64,000 nucleotides of DNA from Saccharum officinarum (Eukaryota; Streptophyta; Magnoliopsida; Poales; Poaceae). Made by a program: the position numbers and the translations under genes. Position 1 is the stretch's first letter. Every line of letters begins with the position of its first letter. Shown piece after piece: positions 11,205 through 22,343 of the stretch. The DNA lies in NCBI GenBank assembly GCA_020631735.1, contig CM036188.1, forward strand, positions 15,728,214 through 15,792,213. The letters are read 5' to 3'. The notes beneath the pieces are model-generated. The model was not told where the DNA came from and did no database searches. It worked only from the letters and a program-made list of their open reading frames with translations.

Positions 11205-11691
11205 AATGGCGTTGCTACCACACATAAAAAATTATCAAAGACGACTTTTGATACAAGGTTGTTGTCACGTATTTTCCGATGACGGTTTTGTATTGGCCGC
11301 TGTCACACATGAGTCTAAGCATGAGGCCTTCAAGGTCCTGTTCGAGGACAACGTGTTCCTAGACGACTTCACCCTGGAGGTCGATTGACACGCTGCTGGC
11401 CGAGCCACATTAAGGTCTGTTGGTTTGTGCCCAGCCTCATTGACCGAGCATGGTGTCTTGTGGTTAAGGACTTCGTAGCCCAGGTGGCCTTTCACTGGGC
11501 ATTGGCAAGTTTCCTGCAGTTGAGATCGCTGCTAATAATAAGTTTGCTGTAATGCTCTGTTCCTTTCGGTTCTCTTTTCTTTTTGTTATGTTTTTGGTCC
11601 TCTTTACTATGCTCGGCGCATACCATTGAGGGGGTAGCATGTAATGTCCTCATAATGAAATACGTGCCTGGTCGCGAAAAACAATGGCGTT
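11205..11691 (+). mobile_element. 5'-truncated LINE-like retroposon fragment
   Basis: The segment 11214-11682 is flanked by a 9-bp direct repeat AATGGCGTT (11205-11213 and 11683-11691). It ends 'CATAATGAAATACGTGCC...GCGAAAAAC', a form like the 3' ends of plant L1-type LINEs and poorly adenylated retroposons. A 60-codon open frame (11206-11388) is not recognisable as endonuclease or RT, so it could instead be the 3' end of a retroposed transcript. Confidence 0.45.
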
Positions 11692-12684
11692 ACTCTGTCT
11701 GTTCACACTAGCCTTGAGAGATTTCACAACAATTGTGCATTGGGGATATCAAGGGTGTATATTATAGTATTTTCGTCTCTACCTCTAATTAAATACACCA
11801 ACGAAGAGATATGCTTGACTCTGAAGCAAAGGAGTCTAGTAATTGCTCACTGAAAGGTATTATACAACAGTAATTAACTTTCCACTTTTATGACAAGCGC
11901 TTATTGGTTCACCCCTTATCGACACAGATGGTCCCCTGCATTGCTGAGTTGGGATGACTCGCAATGCTTTATCTTAACTGTGACAATCTCATCAAATCCT
12001 TGCGCCGGCAGACACATGATAGTCCAATATGAGATAAGGATAATCATGGTGCAGATCAGCAATCCTTCATTGCAAGAGATATGGGCATTTATACAAATAA
12101 ATGCATACCAACATAATAGCACCTACCACCAATTGACAATATGTACATAGTAGTAATAAGAAAAAGCAAAATAATCACCTCCAGCTCAATATAAACATAG
12201 TAGTCGTCTCTAGTTCCATCTGTAGCTCAACAAAGTACCCAAAGCAACAGTAGCATAGTATTGGCGGCCAAAAGAAAGAGAACGGATGGATGAATAGTAT
12301 AGATAGAAAGAAAGGCTCATGCCTGATGTGTTGGGAATGAGAGGCCAAAGGAAAGTGGACACTAGATACATACCTAGTCTGAGGGCCTACTGAAGCACAC
12401 GTCTTGGCTACAGTTTGAGTTTGTCCTCGATAACAAAGGACGTGGCAACGTGGCTCTTCAGTTCAATCCCTATGAAAATTTTCAGGGCAAAGCTTGCTGG
12501 TATAGTGTGTCGGTCATCAATAAAGGGTCTGGCCGTCACTGACAACAGTGGTGTCCACTTTAATTGTGGACTGAATGATGCATAGAATTTTTCCATCCTA
12601 TGTATATGATGCAGAAGCATTTTATCTTGCTCCGTGCTGGCAAACGTGAACGTTCACACTGAATATACAGTCAGATGGTGATAC

Positions 12685-13955
12685 ACTATGTTCAGGGCCG
12701 GCCCTGATTTTTTTGAGGCCCGGGGCAAAACCATAATCCGGGGCCCTTTATACATACATGACAGTGACAGTACTAAATGTAAATCCATATATATAAACAC
12801 TTAACTACGGATGCAATAGCAATATTCATATGAAACAATTCATAAATATTAAATTACCTTATAAATTCCTATATTAAATTACCTTAAAAATTCCTTCTAA
12901 CATTCCTCGATGCGAAGTCATTGATGATGGTATCAATATCGATCTTATCCAACAATCGCTTCTCAATGCATAATGTTGCCAAACCATTTAACCTCTCTTG
13001 AGACATTGTAGATCTCAAATAGTTCTTCAACAATTTTAGTTTTGAGAAGCTTCTTTCAGATGATGCCACAGTCACAGGCATAGTAAACCAGATCCGATAA
13101 GCAATGGAAGCATTAGGATAACAATCAGCCTTTGTAACCAACTCAAAAATCTCCATAGCTAATTCTTCAAAAACTTATGCATAGAACCCCTCTGTGATTG
13201 TATGAACTCATCTATTCGTGCTTTTTTTTTTCCTTTTCTCACTGCCGGAAGCATACTTTCTTGATGACATGATGCTGTTAAGATTTAGAGAAACAATTAG
13301 CTAAAAAACAGTTTCGCAAGAAAACAAGAATTGAGTAAAAAAAGAGTTAAATCAGCATATGTAACAGTATGGGCTTCTAACAGTTAATCACACCTGACAA
13401 CTTGGTCACTTTCTTTTAAAATGATAATCATGTTCGTTCTATTGTCTCAGTAATCACGTTCGTTCTATTGCCTGATCTAGACATCTACTCGCGTTGCTGG
13501 TGGCTCACCGTGATTCGTCGTCGCTCGTCTGGGTCGGACGGTGTCGCGGAGATCGCAGCGCGTCGGCAGCGTCGCGTGGCGTCGAGTCCAGCGTCTCGCG
13601 GAGTCACGGTCTCGCCTCGTGCCGTCGTGCAGGCGCAACAGCCGCCGCCGCCGTGCGTGTCACGTCCGCCCGCCCTGTTGGAGTCTGCGTGTGGGCGTGG
13701 TCCTCAGAAGGGAAGGACCCATTCCTTTGCTGTTCCCTCGTGCTGCAGGCCAGTCGCCAAGGAAAGATCCAGAACGGAAGCTAGCTCTTTCTTTCTTGAT
13801 CCTTCTCGCCAGGAGGCCCAGGACTGCAGGCCAGCGACGTATACCTGCAGGCATGTATACCTGGTGTTTGCATATTTGGGGTGGGGCCCTACCTAGTTGG
13901 GGGCCTAGGGCGGCTGCCCAGCTTGCCCGCATCCAGGGCCGGGCCTGACTATGTT
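12685..13955 (-). mobile_element. hAT element, 1255 bp, with perfect 8-bp TSD and transposase remnant
   Basis: The body is 12693-13947, with ends CAGGGCCGGCCCTG and CAGGGCCGGGCCTG. A perfect 8-bp duplication ACTATGTT flanks it (12685-12692 and 13948-13955). Two R copies show the empty site (near 40820 and 58215), where 'ACACTATG' runs straight on into 'GTCTGGTGAGGTGG'. It encodes a hAT transposase C-terminus on the - strand but is far too short for a full gene, so it is an internal deletion derivative. The right half is GC-rich and non-coding. Confidence 0.93.
12884..13156 (-). pseudogene. hAT transposase C-terminal dimerisation domain, fragment
   Basis: The - strand frame of about 90 codons contains ASIAYRIWFTMPVTVASSER directly followed by SFSKLKLLKNYLRSTM and then ERLNGLATLCIE. 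SSERSFSKLK...LRSTM...RLNGLA is the signature of the hAT-family C-terminal dimerisation region, usually the last 80-100 residues of a 600-800 residue transposase. In full proteins this region holds subunits together and supplies part of the active site. The frame ends with a stop inside the element. Everything upstream (zinc finger, RNase H-like core) is missing, so no active transposase is made from this copy. Confidence 0.85.
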
Positions 13956-15300
13956 CTGGTGATGTGGTACCGATGTGGATGAACAGAGACAAACAAAATA
14001 AGAAGATTAAAATCACCATGGTCTAGAAACAGATATGAGCATGACTTTGCTCACTTAAATAATACAAAATTAAACATATGCACTGTTTAACTTGGAAGTT
14101 GGAATCTGTTATTCACCCAAGTGGTTTAAGTTGACCCTCAGTGGCCTGATATGTTTTTTTACATTGGCGTTCGAATAGCTACATATGTCCAGTTTCCTGA
14201 CCACACCAATGCTACACAACTACACATATGCCACTTATTTTTATGCCCAAAAAACAGCATCAAAAGCATTACTACATGGTCAACTTGTCTCTTTCATAAA
14301 GTTTTATGGTTCTTGTGTCTAAGTCCGCTATAAGTTTACAGTCCCTTTCTCCACTCTCTCCTCCCCTCTCTTCTCCATCTCAGCATACTTACAACCCTCT
14401 ACTATACTTACTCTTAGGAGAAGAGAAAAACAAAGATAACTGACGGATTGTTGTTTTTTGTCGAAATTAGTCATGATAACCACATAATAATTAACTAGGA
14501 CACGTGCTCCATTTCACCCAAAGAGCACATTTCACAGTTTTTGTGGAAATTAATCATGATAAACACCTGTCAGCAAAACTAACTATCCAAACAGCACTAC
14601 TCGCCCAAACAAGTCAACTACTACCTATGAGTTATATTCACATTTCACAGTGCCAATGTACATTTTGTGCAAGATATGTATATATTTGGTGAGTAAATGG
14701 ACATATAGGTACAAAGAAATAAAACACCTGTCAGCAATTTCCATTTGGAACACCAATTATAACATAAGAAAAAGTAGCACTGGTGCTAGTAAAATGACCA
14801 CATATATAATGTGTGGTGGCCTCATAGCTCGAACAAACGTGTAACAAATGCTAGCACCACAAGAATGTACAGTCGAGGGAGAAGAGAGGTGTACAATAGT
14901 TAGCAAGGAACTGCCATTTTGGGTTAAGAATAGGAGGTAAACCGAAATTGCATGTCACTAATGTTACAAATGGAGGGAGGGGGCACTGAGAGGGGCCTGG
15001 CATCCCCAAACAGTATGCCAGACATAGAAATCCTTGCTGCGCCCCTGGAAGTGATGGATATTAGAGGTACATGATACTGAACTAGCTTCTATCAATCAAT
15101 CCATTAATGTTGTGTGCCACCATCGACGGTGAATCGTTGCCTCCTTGGCAGTTCCACTGATCTCTGCCAACAAGAAACGGTGGTGAAAGCCCACCAATCA
15201 TCATGTACTCACCGCTGCACTGCTGCAGCTGAGCTCCCTCTCTGTGACGTGCTCCAATCAAGAAATTCAAATGGTCTTTGTCATCTTCGTTCCTCTTCTC

Positions 15301-16095
15301 TAGTCCCGCCTACCTACACACACCGCACCGGCCAGACGACTCGCCCTGCCTACCTACACACGGGTCCGCCCGCGCCTGCTCCATTTCCCACATGCGGATG
15401 CGCGCCACGTGACTAAACACTTGATGCAACATATGTCTGACATAGCAGAAACATTTGGAACATACATTTGCAATATATGTGTGAAACACATGCAACATCC
15501 AGATAAAACATATGCAACATACCTCTGAAACAGATAAAACATTTTTATATTGCAACCTATGCAATATCTAGATGTATTTTTGCAACATCCAGATAAACAA
15601 ATTGTAACATTCATCTGAAATAGTTGAAACACCTGGAGCATATAGTTGCAACATGAGTTTGCAACGCAATGTCACCTTGCTGGTTGGGTAGGTGGATACT
15701 CGTCGTTGCGGAGCTCGACGCCGGCGCGTGGAGCTCACAGTGGCGCTCTCCAGTGCGTTAGCGGCACGGACAACTCACTGGTGGGTGCAGCGTGTCATGA
15801 AGCTCCTTCCCTCGCCTGCTTGCAGGAGCATCCATCGTGGAGGCTCGCGGGATCAGTGGCGCATGCATGGAGCTTGACGGCGCACCGGTGGCTGGTATCA
15901 TGCGCAAAGCTCGCCGGCTGGCCATCGCAACCTCAGCCCCGTAGTTTCGCATCGAAGTCATCAACGACGGGCTCAGAACGAATGGATCTGAAAGATTCGG
16001 TGGGAAGCGACGTCCGTCCGTCTGCACGCTCAGGCTATATCATTATAGTTTGTTAATTGGTCAATGCTATAGGGTGGTGCTATAGAATATTCAAT
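15301..16095 (-). mobile_element. Mutator-like element remnant
   Basis: Family R sequence stops at about 15300 and foreign sequence begins. It contains a 'GCAACAT/GAAACA' array at 15411-15665, then a GC-rich stretch, then 'GACGTCCGTCCG' and 'CAATGCTATAGGGTGGTGCTATAG' near the right end. This combination recalls grass Mutator-like elements in reverse orientation. No matching left terminal repeat or 9-bp TSD is visible, and the G1 gypsy element is inserted at its right side. Confidence 0.45.
15411..15665 (-). repeat. degenerate GCAACAT / GAAACA array
   Basis: Irregular repeats of 'GCAACATCCAGATAAA', 'GCAACATA' and 'CTGAAACA' every 25-60 bases, the reverse-complement counterpart of the array at 8545-8835. 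Spacing is too irregular for a CRISPR or a satellite. Confidence 0.6.
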
Positions 16096-16100
16096 ACAAA

Positions 16101-17911
16101 TGTGGATGGTGAAAAGTGGCCGGGGTGGTCGTTCTCTGCCATCACACGAAGCAAGCCGAGAGAAACTGCACGGAGCAGATCCCGAGCTCTCTCTGGGCTT
16201 ATGGGGTGAGCGTTGGACCAGATTGTCGCGACCGAGGGCGTGCCAGTCAATTTGACCCTGCAATTTACAAAGAGAGAAAGCTGATTAGTAATTTAAGGTG
16301 GAATATGCCGGTGTTTGTCTAGACAGTTCCAAATATATGGCCAAGTGGCCAGCAAGATAAAGCTATTGACTAGAGAGTCGATATTCAACATGTTCACGAT
16401 GTAATGTAAGCAAAATGAGCATATTGACAATTATTATTTATTCAGTTGCATAGATCTAGCTTTGCTGATGATCATGAAAACATGCGAAAGATGTAAGGGT
16501 AGACTTGTAAGCATACATGTGAGAGACATACTAGCTTTTAACTAGGACAAGAACAAGTAAAAATATATAAATAGCCAATACATCCTCAACAAAGCGGGCT
16601 ATCAGCTAAAACAACTGATTCCTATGATTATGTCGTATGACATACGATCACTCATCCATTGGACTCAAATAAATCTACCAACCGCTAGACTCAATCTATT
16701 GTACCGCCAACAGGTCGAGTCGTTTGATGCAGCATTGACGGTAGGACCCTACACCAGAGACTAGCAATTGTCAGATCTACTTGTATCACAAAGAAATCAT
16801 GAAAGCATGTCATACGTGTTAAAGCTCAAGCCACCGGCCAAATATCCGATGGAGACATAGCGGGCGACTAACACCATGCTCTTCTTAACAGATAGATCTA
16901 TTAACCACCAATGTCCAATCTAACACGCTAACACCAGGTTGAGTCGTTTGATACAACATTGATAGCGGAATCATACCGGATACTAGTGATCAACGGATCT
17001 ATCCCCTATTGGAACATGACTTCAAGCACCCATGTATGATCAGGATTGAGATAGATTGGTCATTAAAACATGATCTAACGTCAGGAATTGAGTTCAACCA
17101 TGATAGTAATCAGCAGACGATAGATCGAAGTAGATTAGATCAATAAATCACAATCTAGATCGTGCAGTTGGTGATATTATGTTAAACAGTGAACTACTTA
17201 ACACAATATCGATAACTTTGATTAATACAATATTTATGAGAGATCAGTCGTCTGTTGCAGCCTTGTAAAAGTTGATACAAATCGATAACTATTCTATGCC
17301 GCGATTTGTAAGAGATTAGTCGTCTGTTGTAGCCTTACAAACAACAATATAGATCGATAACTAACTTATACCGCAACTCGCAAGAGATCAGTCGTTTGTT
17401 GCAGCCTTGCAAGTAACAATGTAAATCATGACGGATATTCACAAATAAGCCGAAGGTTAGGTCATCCAATGCAGCCCTACTTGCCCGAAGACTCGCTGAA
17501 ATCTACTATACTCCTACTCCTAAGGGGTGGCCGGAGCCAAAAGGTAAAGGTACTTGATTTGTTTGACCGATGTGAGATATCCATTACAATAGCCGAGGTT
17601 CAATATTTATACCCAATGCTTGACTATGAGTCCTGGTTGAACAAGACCGGTTACAAACTAGGAAAAGAAAAGAAAACAAAACTTCCTATTTTAAGATAAC
17701 TTGGACCCCATTCTCTCCTTTCTATGGAGCCTGACGCATCTCCTTGCTCCATGCCTTGCTGATCTGCCGATAGGACTCATTCCCCTGAAGTAACCTCTTC
17801 GCTAGCTGGCCTGGCAATCTATTTATCCGATTTGAGTGGAGAACTCAGCTTTTCTTGATAATTTCTTGTCTTTAGGGACTCCTTGTCTCGGATCAAATTT
17901 TTGTGTCAACA
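16101..17911 (-). repeat. G1 3' LTR
   Basis: Homologous along its length to 36691-38498. Shared blocks include 'CTCTGCCATCACACGAAGCA', repeated 'AGTCGTCTGTTGCAGCCTTA' units and the terminal 'TTTGTGTCAACA'. Similarity stops exactly at 17911 (against 38498), which fixes the outer end. The inner end has TG at 16101 against 36691. Confidence 0.85.
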
Positions 17912-17930
17912 CATGTCCCCAATTTCAGGA
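17912..17930 (-). promoter_or_regulatory. G1 polypurine tract
   Basis: On the - strand 'CTGAAATTGGGGACATG' leads directly into the LTR start TGTTGACAC. A G-rich tract at this position is what primes plus-strand synthesis, and it shows that the left LTR is the 3' one. Confidence 0.65.
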
Positions 17931-18069
17931 TAAAAGTGATTTTTATTCCAAAATTACCTTCTATGCTATCTCAAGGTCGTTGATGTGTCTTCAATAGGGA
18001 TCGAAAACTTTACCCTGGGGCTCACTGGCTCTGCTCCTCTTTATGCTCTTGGTCATTTGCATGCTTCAC

Positions 18070-20880
18070 TGTAACACCCTAAATTTTTGAAAAGAATAAA
18101 AGTAGGAGAAATATGATTTTTGTATATTTTTGTGAGTATGCAAATTTAGGATAATAATAATTTTTATAAATTTAAAATCAAATATAATGGTAGAAACATG
18201 ATTGACCATTCATGCTGCTGCATTTGGAATTTTGTAATGAGTGGTTTAAATCAAATTCAAATTGGATTTGAAAATCTTTTGAAAAATGGTTTTGAAAAAT
18301 TAGAAAAAGAAAAAGGAAAGGAAATTCTTTTCTTCTCGGGCCGTTTTCTCTCCCGCAGCCCATCTCCCCGGCCTGCTGCGGCGGCCTGTTTCTCCTTCTC
18401 CCTTTCCCCGTGCCCGCCTCTGGTTCCTTTGGGCCGAGCCCAAGCCATGGCCAACGGCCCAGCTTCGCGCGCGCGCGGCCGTCTTCCGCTCGAGCCGCTG
18501 ACGTGCCGGTCCCACCGGTCAGCGTCCGTTCTCCTTTCCTTCTCCTCCCTCCGGCACCTTTCGAAAATGGACGCCACCGCCTTCCTCTCTCTACCCGATA
18601 CGGAGATCGAATCCTTCTCGAATCTCCCTCCCTTCCTTACTTAGCGATGCCTACGGGCTATAAAACGGAGCCCCCGCACCCTTCCGCCCTCATTCCAACC
18701 TTTTGGGGCTGCCGTAGCCGTCTAGCACCGCCACCGCAAGCTCCACCGCCTCCATCGCCGCCATCCCGAGCTAGCCACCACCTTCCGGCCGTCCTCCGGT
18801 CTCGTTTTCGCGCGGGGTAAGTTCGCCGTGAGTTGCTCGATCTTCCGGTGCTTCCCCTTCGTCGTTTGGTGGCCGGAGATGAGTTTTGGCGTGTCCTGAC
18901 CATGGCGCCGCCGTGGGAGCTCACCGACGGGCCGGAAATCGGCCGGAGCGCCGCCGGCGTCTTCTCTCTCCCTCCCCGATCCAATCTGGATCGTTCATTT
19001 TAAATCCGACGGCTAGAATTAGAAGATATCGGTTCGGTTGTGATTTTGTAAAAGAGACCCTGAGTTTTTATTATATCGAACCCGCATTCCAAAACGTAAA
19101 GTCTGGAATACGCTTTGATCTGTTGAAAGCGTATTTCGTCTCGGTAAATGAAAAATATGTTTTCTGATATTTACAGTTTTGCGACTCAATTTGTTTTAGT
19201 CGTAGAAACTCCGTTTTAACTCCGATTTGATCCATTCAAATTGCGTTAGATTCATATTTGCGAGCTCTACATGATGATAGAACTGTATAGTAGGTTTGGA
19301 TTAATTTATTTTCGAGTTTTTAATTAAAGTATTTATTTTTCTATAGAAAATCTTTGGAAATTCATAACTTTGTCGTTTTAGCTCCGATTTTCGTGATCTT
19401 CGCGTCTGTGTGATCCTAGTGAGTTGTAGATTCGTTTTAAAGACTTTTTATCTTATTTTCTTACTGTTGGTGTATTGTTCTAATTATAGTCTTGTTTGTC
19501 TATGCATGATTGTTCTGGATGAATGTTGTTGCTATTGTTGATCGAGTCTAGTCGGTGAGATTTACGTGGAGATTCAAGAAGCTATTAATTGAAGATTTGG
19601 ATCAGAAGGATCTTGATTTAAGGCAAGTATAGCATGGGATTATCCTTGTTTCCTATTCACCTTTAATATACTTAATTCATGTGCATGTGTCTACCTTGTT
19701 ACCCCTAAGGATATCCTAGTTTTTGTATATTGTTCCTTGACACCCATGGAACATTGCATTGGGTAGTATTATGCTAGCGCTCAAGATGAATAACCATGAT
19801 CTGTAACTTGACTAATGGTATATGCAATAAACGTTTAAAAGATGCTTTATAGAAACATGGCTCAAGAGAGCTAGAGCATATTTGGTTATTTTTATGGTGC
19901 TCTAGTTTCTCTCCATAAGGACTTATCTGTAAGCGAAAATCCGGGACTTACAGTACAACTGTGAGGGCTAAAATGGCTCTGGCTTTAGCTCAGTATGAGG
20001 ACCTTTTCTAGCTTGTTAGAGGTATTCCTTTATGGCGTAAGAATGGCTTGACGAATCGGGTATAGTGCGGCCTCTGTCCTCATGTGTATAGGCTGCGTGT
20101 TATTGTGCCATCAGGAAGGAGGGCTCTACATCTGTTTGCCGAGTGAAATCTAATGGCCCTAACTTGTTAGACGAACCTTTGAAAGGCTTCATAGTGTTTC
20201 CCTGCCTGCTCACCTTAGAAGTGTTTTGGGAGTCGCGATCCCGGGCATATGGGTAAACATGACTCGCAGTGAAAGTGTACAACCTCTGCAGAGTGTAAAA
20301 CTGTTATAACAGCCGTGCTCACGGTCACGAGTGGCCTTGGACCCTTACAGAATAAATGATGAACGCTGATGATAATGATAACACTGATGATATTGATGTT
20401 CACTAATGATTATTGTTTCTTGCTATACATTATTCTCGTTTACATGATCATGAGGTTATTTGGGCTTATGGTAAACTTGTTGCTACTCAATTGCTAAAAG
20501 ATGACTTAATAAAAGCTATCGCAGTAAACCTGTGTCAAACCTTTTGAGCCTCATGAACCCCATGTTATATTTGTTGATTTCGACATGGACTCACTCTTGC
20601 TATTTCCCACATCTCAGGAAGGGTACCCGATTTTCTAGATTCTAGAATTGTTAGGCTTGTGATCAACCAGTTAGTTTGATCCTGGAGTGAGGTCTACACC
20701 CGGTGCTCGGAGTTGTCTTTTCGCTGTGTTGTTCTCTAAGGTATATTTTATACTATTGCGTTATGTTAAATAAGCATTTGTCTTTTGATATTACACTTAT
20801 CTGCGGCTATATGTGAGATTTGACTTCTTTGTTTCACATATAGTGTATATCTGGTTTTGTCCTTAAGACCGGGTGTGACA
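18070..20880 (+). repeat. 5' LTR of the 9.1-kb element
   Basis: 2811 bp, TG...CA ends. It contains a GC-rich promoter block (about 18340-18990) and an AT-rich remainder. The overlapping ORFs of about 100-150 codons in the GC-rich block occur on both strands in both LTRs, show no family motifs and are explained by base composition. Confidence 0.93.
18658..18665 (+). promoter_or_regulatory. TATA box in 5' LTR
   Basis: CTATAAAA sits in a CpG-rich stretch, and the identical box is in the other LTR at 24956-24963. It is a plausible RNA polymerase II start for the element's transcript, about 30 bases downstream. A GGGGTAAGTTC splice-donor-like string follows at about 18815. Confidence 0.6.
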
Positions 20881-20883
20881 GAG

Positions 20884-20895
20884 TGATATCAGAGC
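20884..20895 (+). promoter_or_regulatory. primer binding site (initiator tRNA-Met type)
   Basis: TGATATCAGAGC starts three bases after the 5' LTR. It differs at one position from TGGTATCAGAGC, the complement of the plant initiator tRNA-Met 3' end used by many gypsy elements. Confidence 0.8.
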
Positions 20896-21161
20896 AATGC
20901 TTACTGTAGGACGCAAGCCTAGTTAGAACTGGACGTTTAGCATGTTCTCATTGTTGCCTATTTCTTGCTTCTCTTTAACTTTGTTATTTTCTCAAAGTTA
21001 TGCTTAATTCTATCCCCGTTCTGTTATAAAAACCTTGTCTCTATTTTGAACCTTTTCTCCTTGTCTATTAGACGGCTCGTGACGAGAAGACTATGGATTT
21101 CAGAGGTTAAGAGGACTGAATTGTGTCGCTCTTGCTCACTTTTGACAAGAAACCATTAGCG

Positions 21162-22343
21162 ATGCAAAACCAATTACTAGAAGAAATGGCTCAACATGGG
21201 AATTCTCAACGATGCTTATCTCAAGGTCAAGCCAACATATCCAAGGGGTCAGAGAAGATACAAGTAGTAGAAGCTTGGAAGAATATGAAATCCAATAAAG
21301 ATGTTGTTAGTAAGGCATTTGGAGAGCAGGAACAATGTCACTGCTGTAAGCATTATGGTTTTCCCTGTCTTCGAAATGAGTCTAATAAGGGGAAAGTCAA
21401 GGTGGATTCAAATTTTGCGGTCAACATGGACAAGAAGAGAAAGGCAATCTCATTAGAACCACTTGTGGAAAGCAATCAGCAAGCGAGTTATACTACATTG
21501 TCACATGCAGCCCTGATCCCCTGTCAAACAAATCCAAATCCTGAAGAGTTAGAAGCCCCTCCCGCTAAAACTACTCCCCATGAAGTAGTCATAGATGGGT
21601 GGACAATTACCTATAAGGAGTATCAACCCCGAAAGGCCAAACAAGCTAGGAAACAAGCCAAAGGGACGAAGGTGAACTTTTATGGCCAGCAAGATAGCAG
21701 CATACCAAACAACAGTTCCTTGGAGTATGACATCACAAAAGATCCAGCTAAGAGAAAGTGTTATCATTGCCAGCAGGAAGGACATTATATCAAATCTTGC
21801 CCACAGAAGAATCAACAACAACAAGACCCAGGACAGGATGTCCAAAAGGAGCATGTGCAGGGAAATAAATTAAAGAGAAATTACATCCATGGAAGGTTGA
21901 AACATGTGGATATTTCCACCATTCCTGGAGCTAAGGAGGTCGTGTTTGGATCAATTCCAGTAAGTTCAGGAAATGCCAAGGTTTTGTTTGACCCCAGTGC
22001 CTCACATTCGTTCATATCTAGACAATATGTAAAAGATCATAACATACTTATGCTTCCAAGGGGGAAAACAGTGATGATTAAAACTCCAAGAGGTGAAATA
22101 AAGGCAGACCGCGTATGCCCAAAAGTTAGTCTTGACATAAAGGGGGTAAAATTTAAGGTAAACCTCATTGTTTTGGAATTAATGGGCATTGATGTTATCC
22201 TTGGAATAGACTGGTTATCTACTTGTAAAGGAGTGATTGAGTATGCCCAATGTTCAGTGTTTCTAACTACACTTTTAGGAGAAAGAATTGAGTATGAGAG
22301 TATTAAATCTACACCGGAGGGATACCAGGTTGACCCATCTTAA
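21162..22343 (+). CDS. gag nucleocapsid / protease-like protein of non-autonomous LTR element
   Basis: An uninterrupted 393-codon frame from the first ATG in frame; the frame is open back to a GTG at 21123. Residues 1-195 are charged and Lys/Gln-rich. A zinc knuckle, CYHCQQEGHYIKSC (CX2CX4HX4C, Cys200, Cys203, His208, Cys213), should bind RNA. From about residue 265 a retropepsin-like fold is suggested by VLFDPSASHSFIS, VILGIDWL and KGVIEY. The usual active-site triad DSG reads DPS: Asp277 stays but the Ser-Gly part is changed. The frame ends without any RT. By family analogy the protein would package element RNA in particles made with a helper. Intactness next to LTRs that differ by only 2% suggests recent activity or constraint. 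Gag core (capsid) sequence is not evident. Confidence 0.82.
   Translation: MQNQLLEEMAQHGNSQRCLSQGQANISKGSEKIQVVEAWKNMKSNKDVVSKAFGEQEQCHCCKHYGFPCLRNESNKGKVKVDSNFAVNMDKKRKAISLEPLVESNQQASYTTLSHAALIPCQTNPNPEELEAPPAKTTPHEVVIDGWTITYKEYQPRKAKQARKQAKGTKVNFYGQQDSSIPNNSSLEYDITKDPAKRKCYHCQQEGHYIKSCPQKNQQQQDPGQDVQKEHVQGNKLKRNYIHGRLKHVDISTIPGAKEVVFGSIPVSSGNAKVLFDPSASHSFISRQYVKDHNILMLPRGKTVMIKTPRGEIKADRVCPKVSLDIKGVKFKVNLIVLELMGIDVILGIDWLSTCKGVIEYAQCSVFLTTLLGERIEYESIKSTPEGYQVDPS

Larger units (their letters stand above)
11738..15300. repeat. family R copy R1 (split by a hAT insertion)
   Basis: It aligns by eye with R3 (39971-42540) and R5 (49630-51880). Shared landmarks are 'GGATATCAAGGGTGTAT' at the start (R1 and R5), 'GATATGCTTGACTCTGA', 'CAGATGGTC', 'AATAATCACCTCCAGCT', 'CACCTCTAGCTCAACAAAG' and 'CTGTGACGTGCTCCAATC' near the end. 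It has no long ORF. On the - strand the conserved piece around 12365 reads toward GTATGTATC, like a splice donor, and the 12408-12620 frame is conserved in kind among copies, so decayed gene duplicates are possible. Identity unknown. A hAT occupies 12693-13947, and a pyrimidine-rich stretch absent from R3 lies at about 14275-14410. Confidence 0.65.

Noticed and set aside
13468..14019. ORFs of 96-142 codons in the right half of the hAT at 12693-13947
   Set aside because: All lie in a GC-rich non-coding part on both strands; some run past the element end into the R sequence.
18257..18984. Several overlapping ORFs of 70-150 codons on both strands in the LTRs (also at 24544-25390)
   Set aside because: They sit in the GC-rich block of an LTR, overlap on both strands and show Arg/Ser/Pro/Gly-rich composition with no domain motif. 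They occur because stops are rare in GC-rich DNA.
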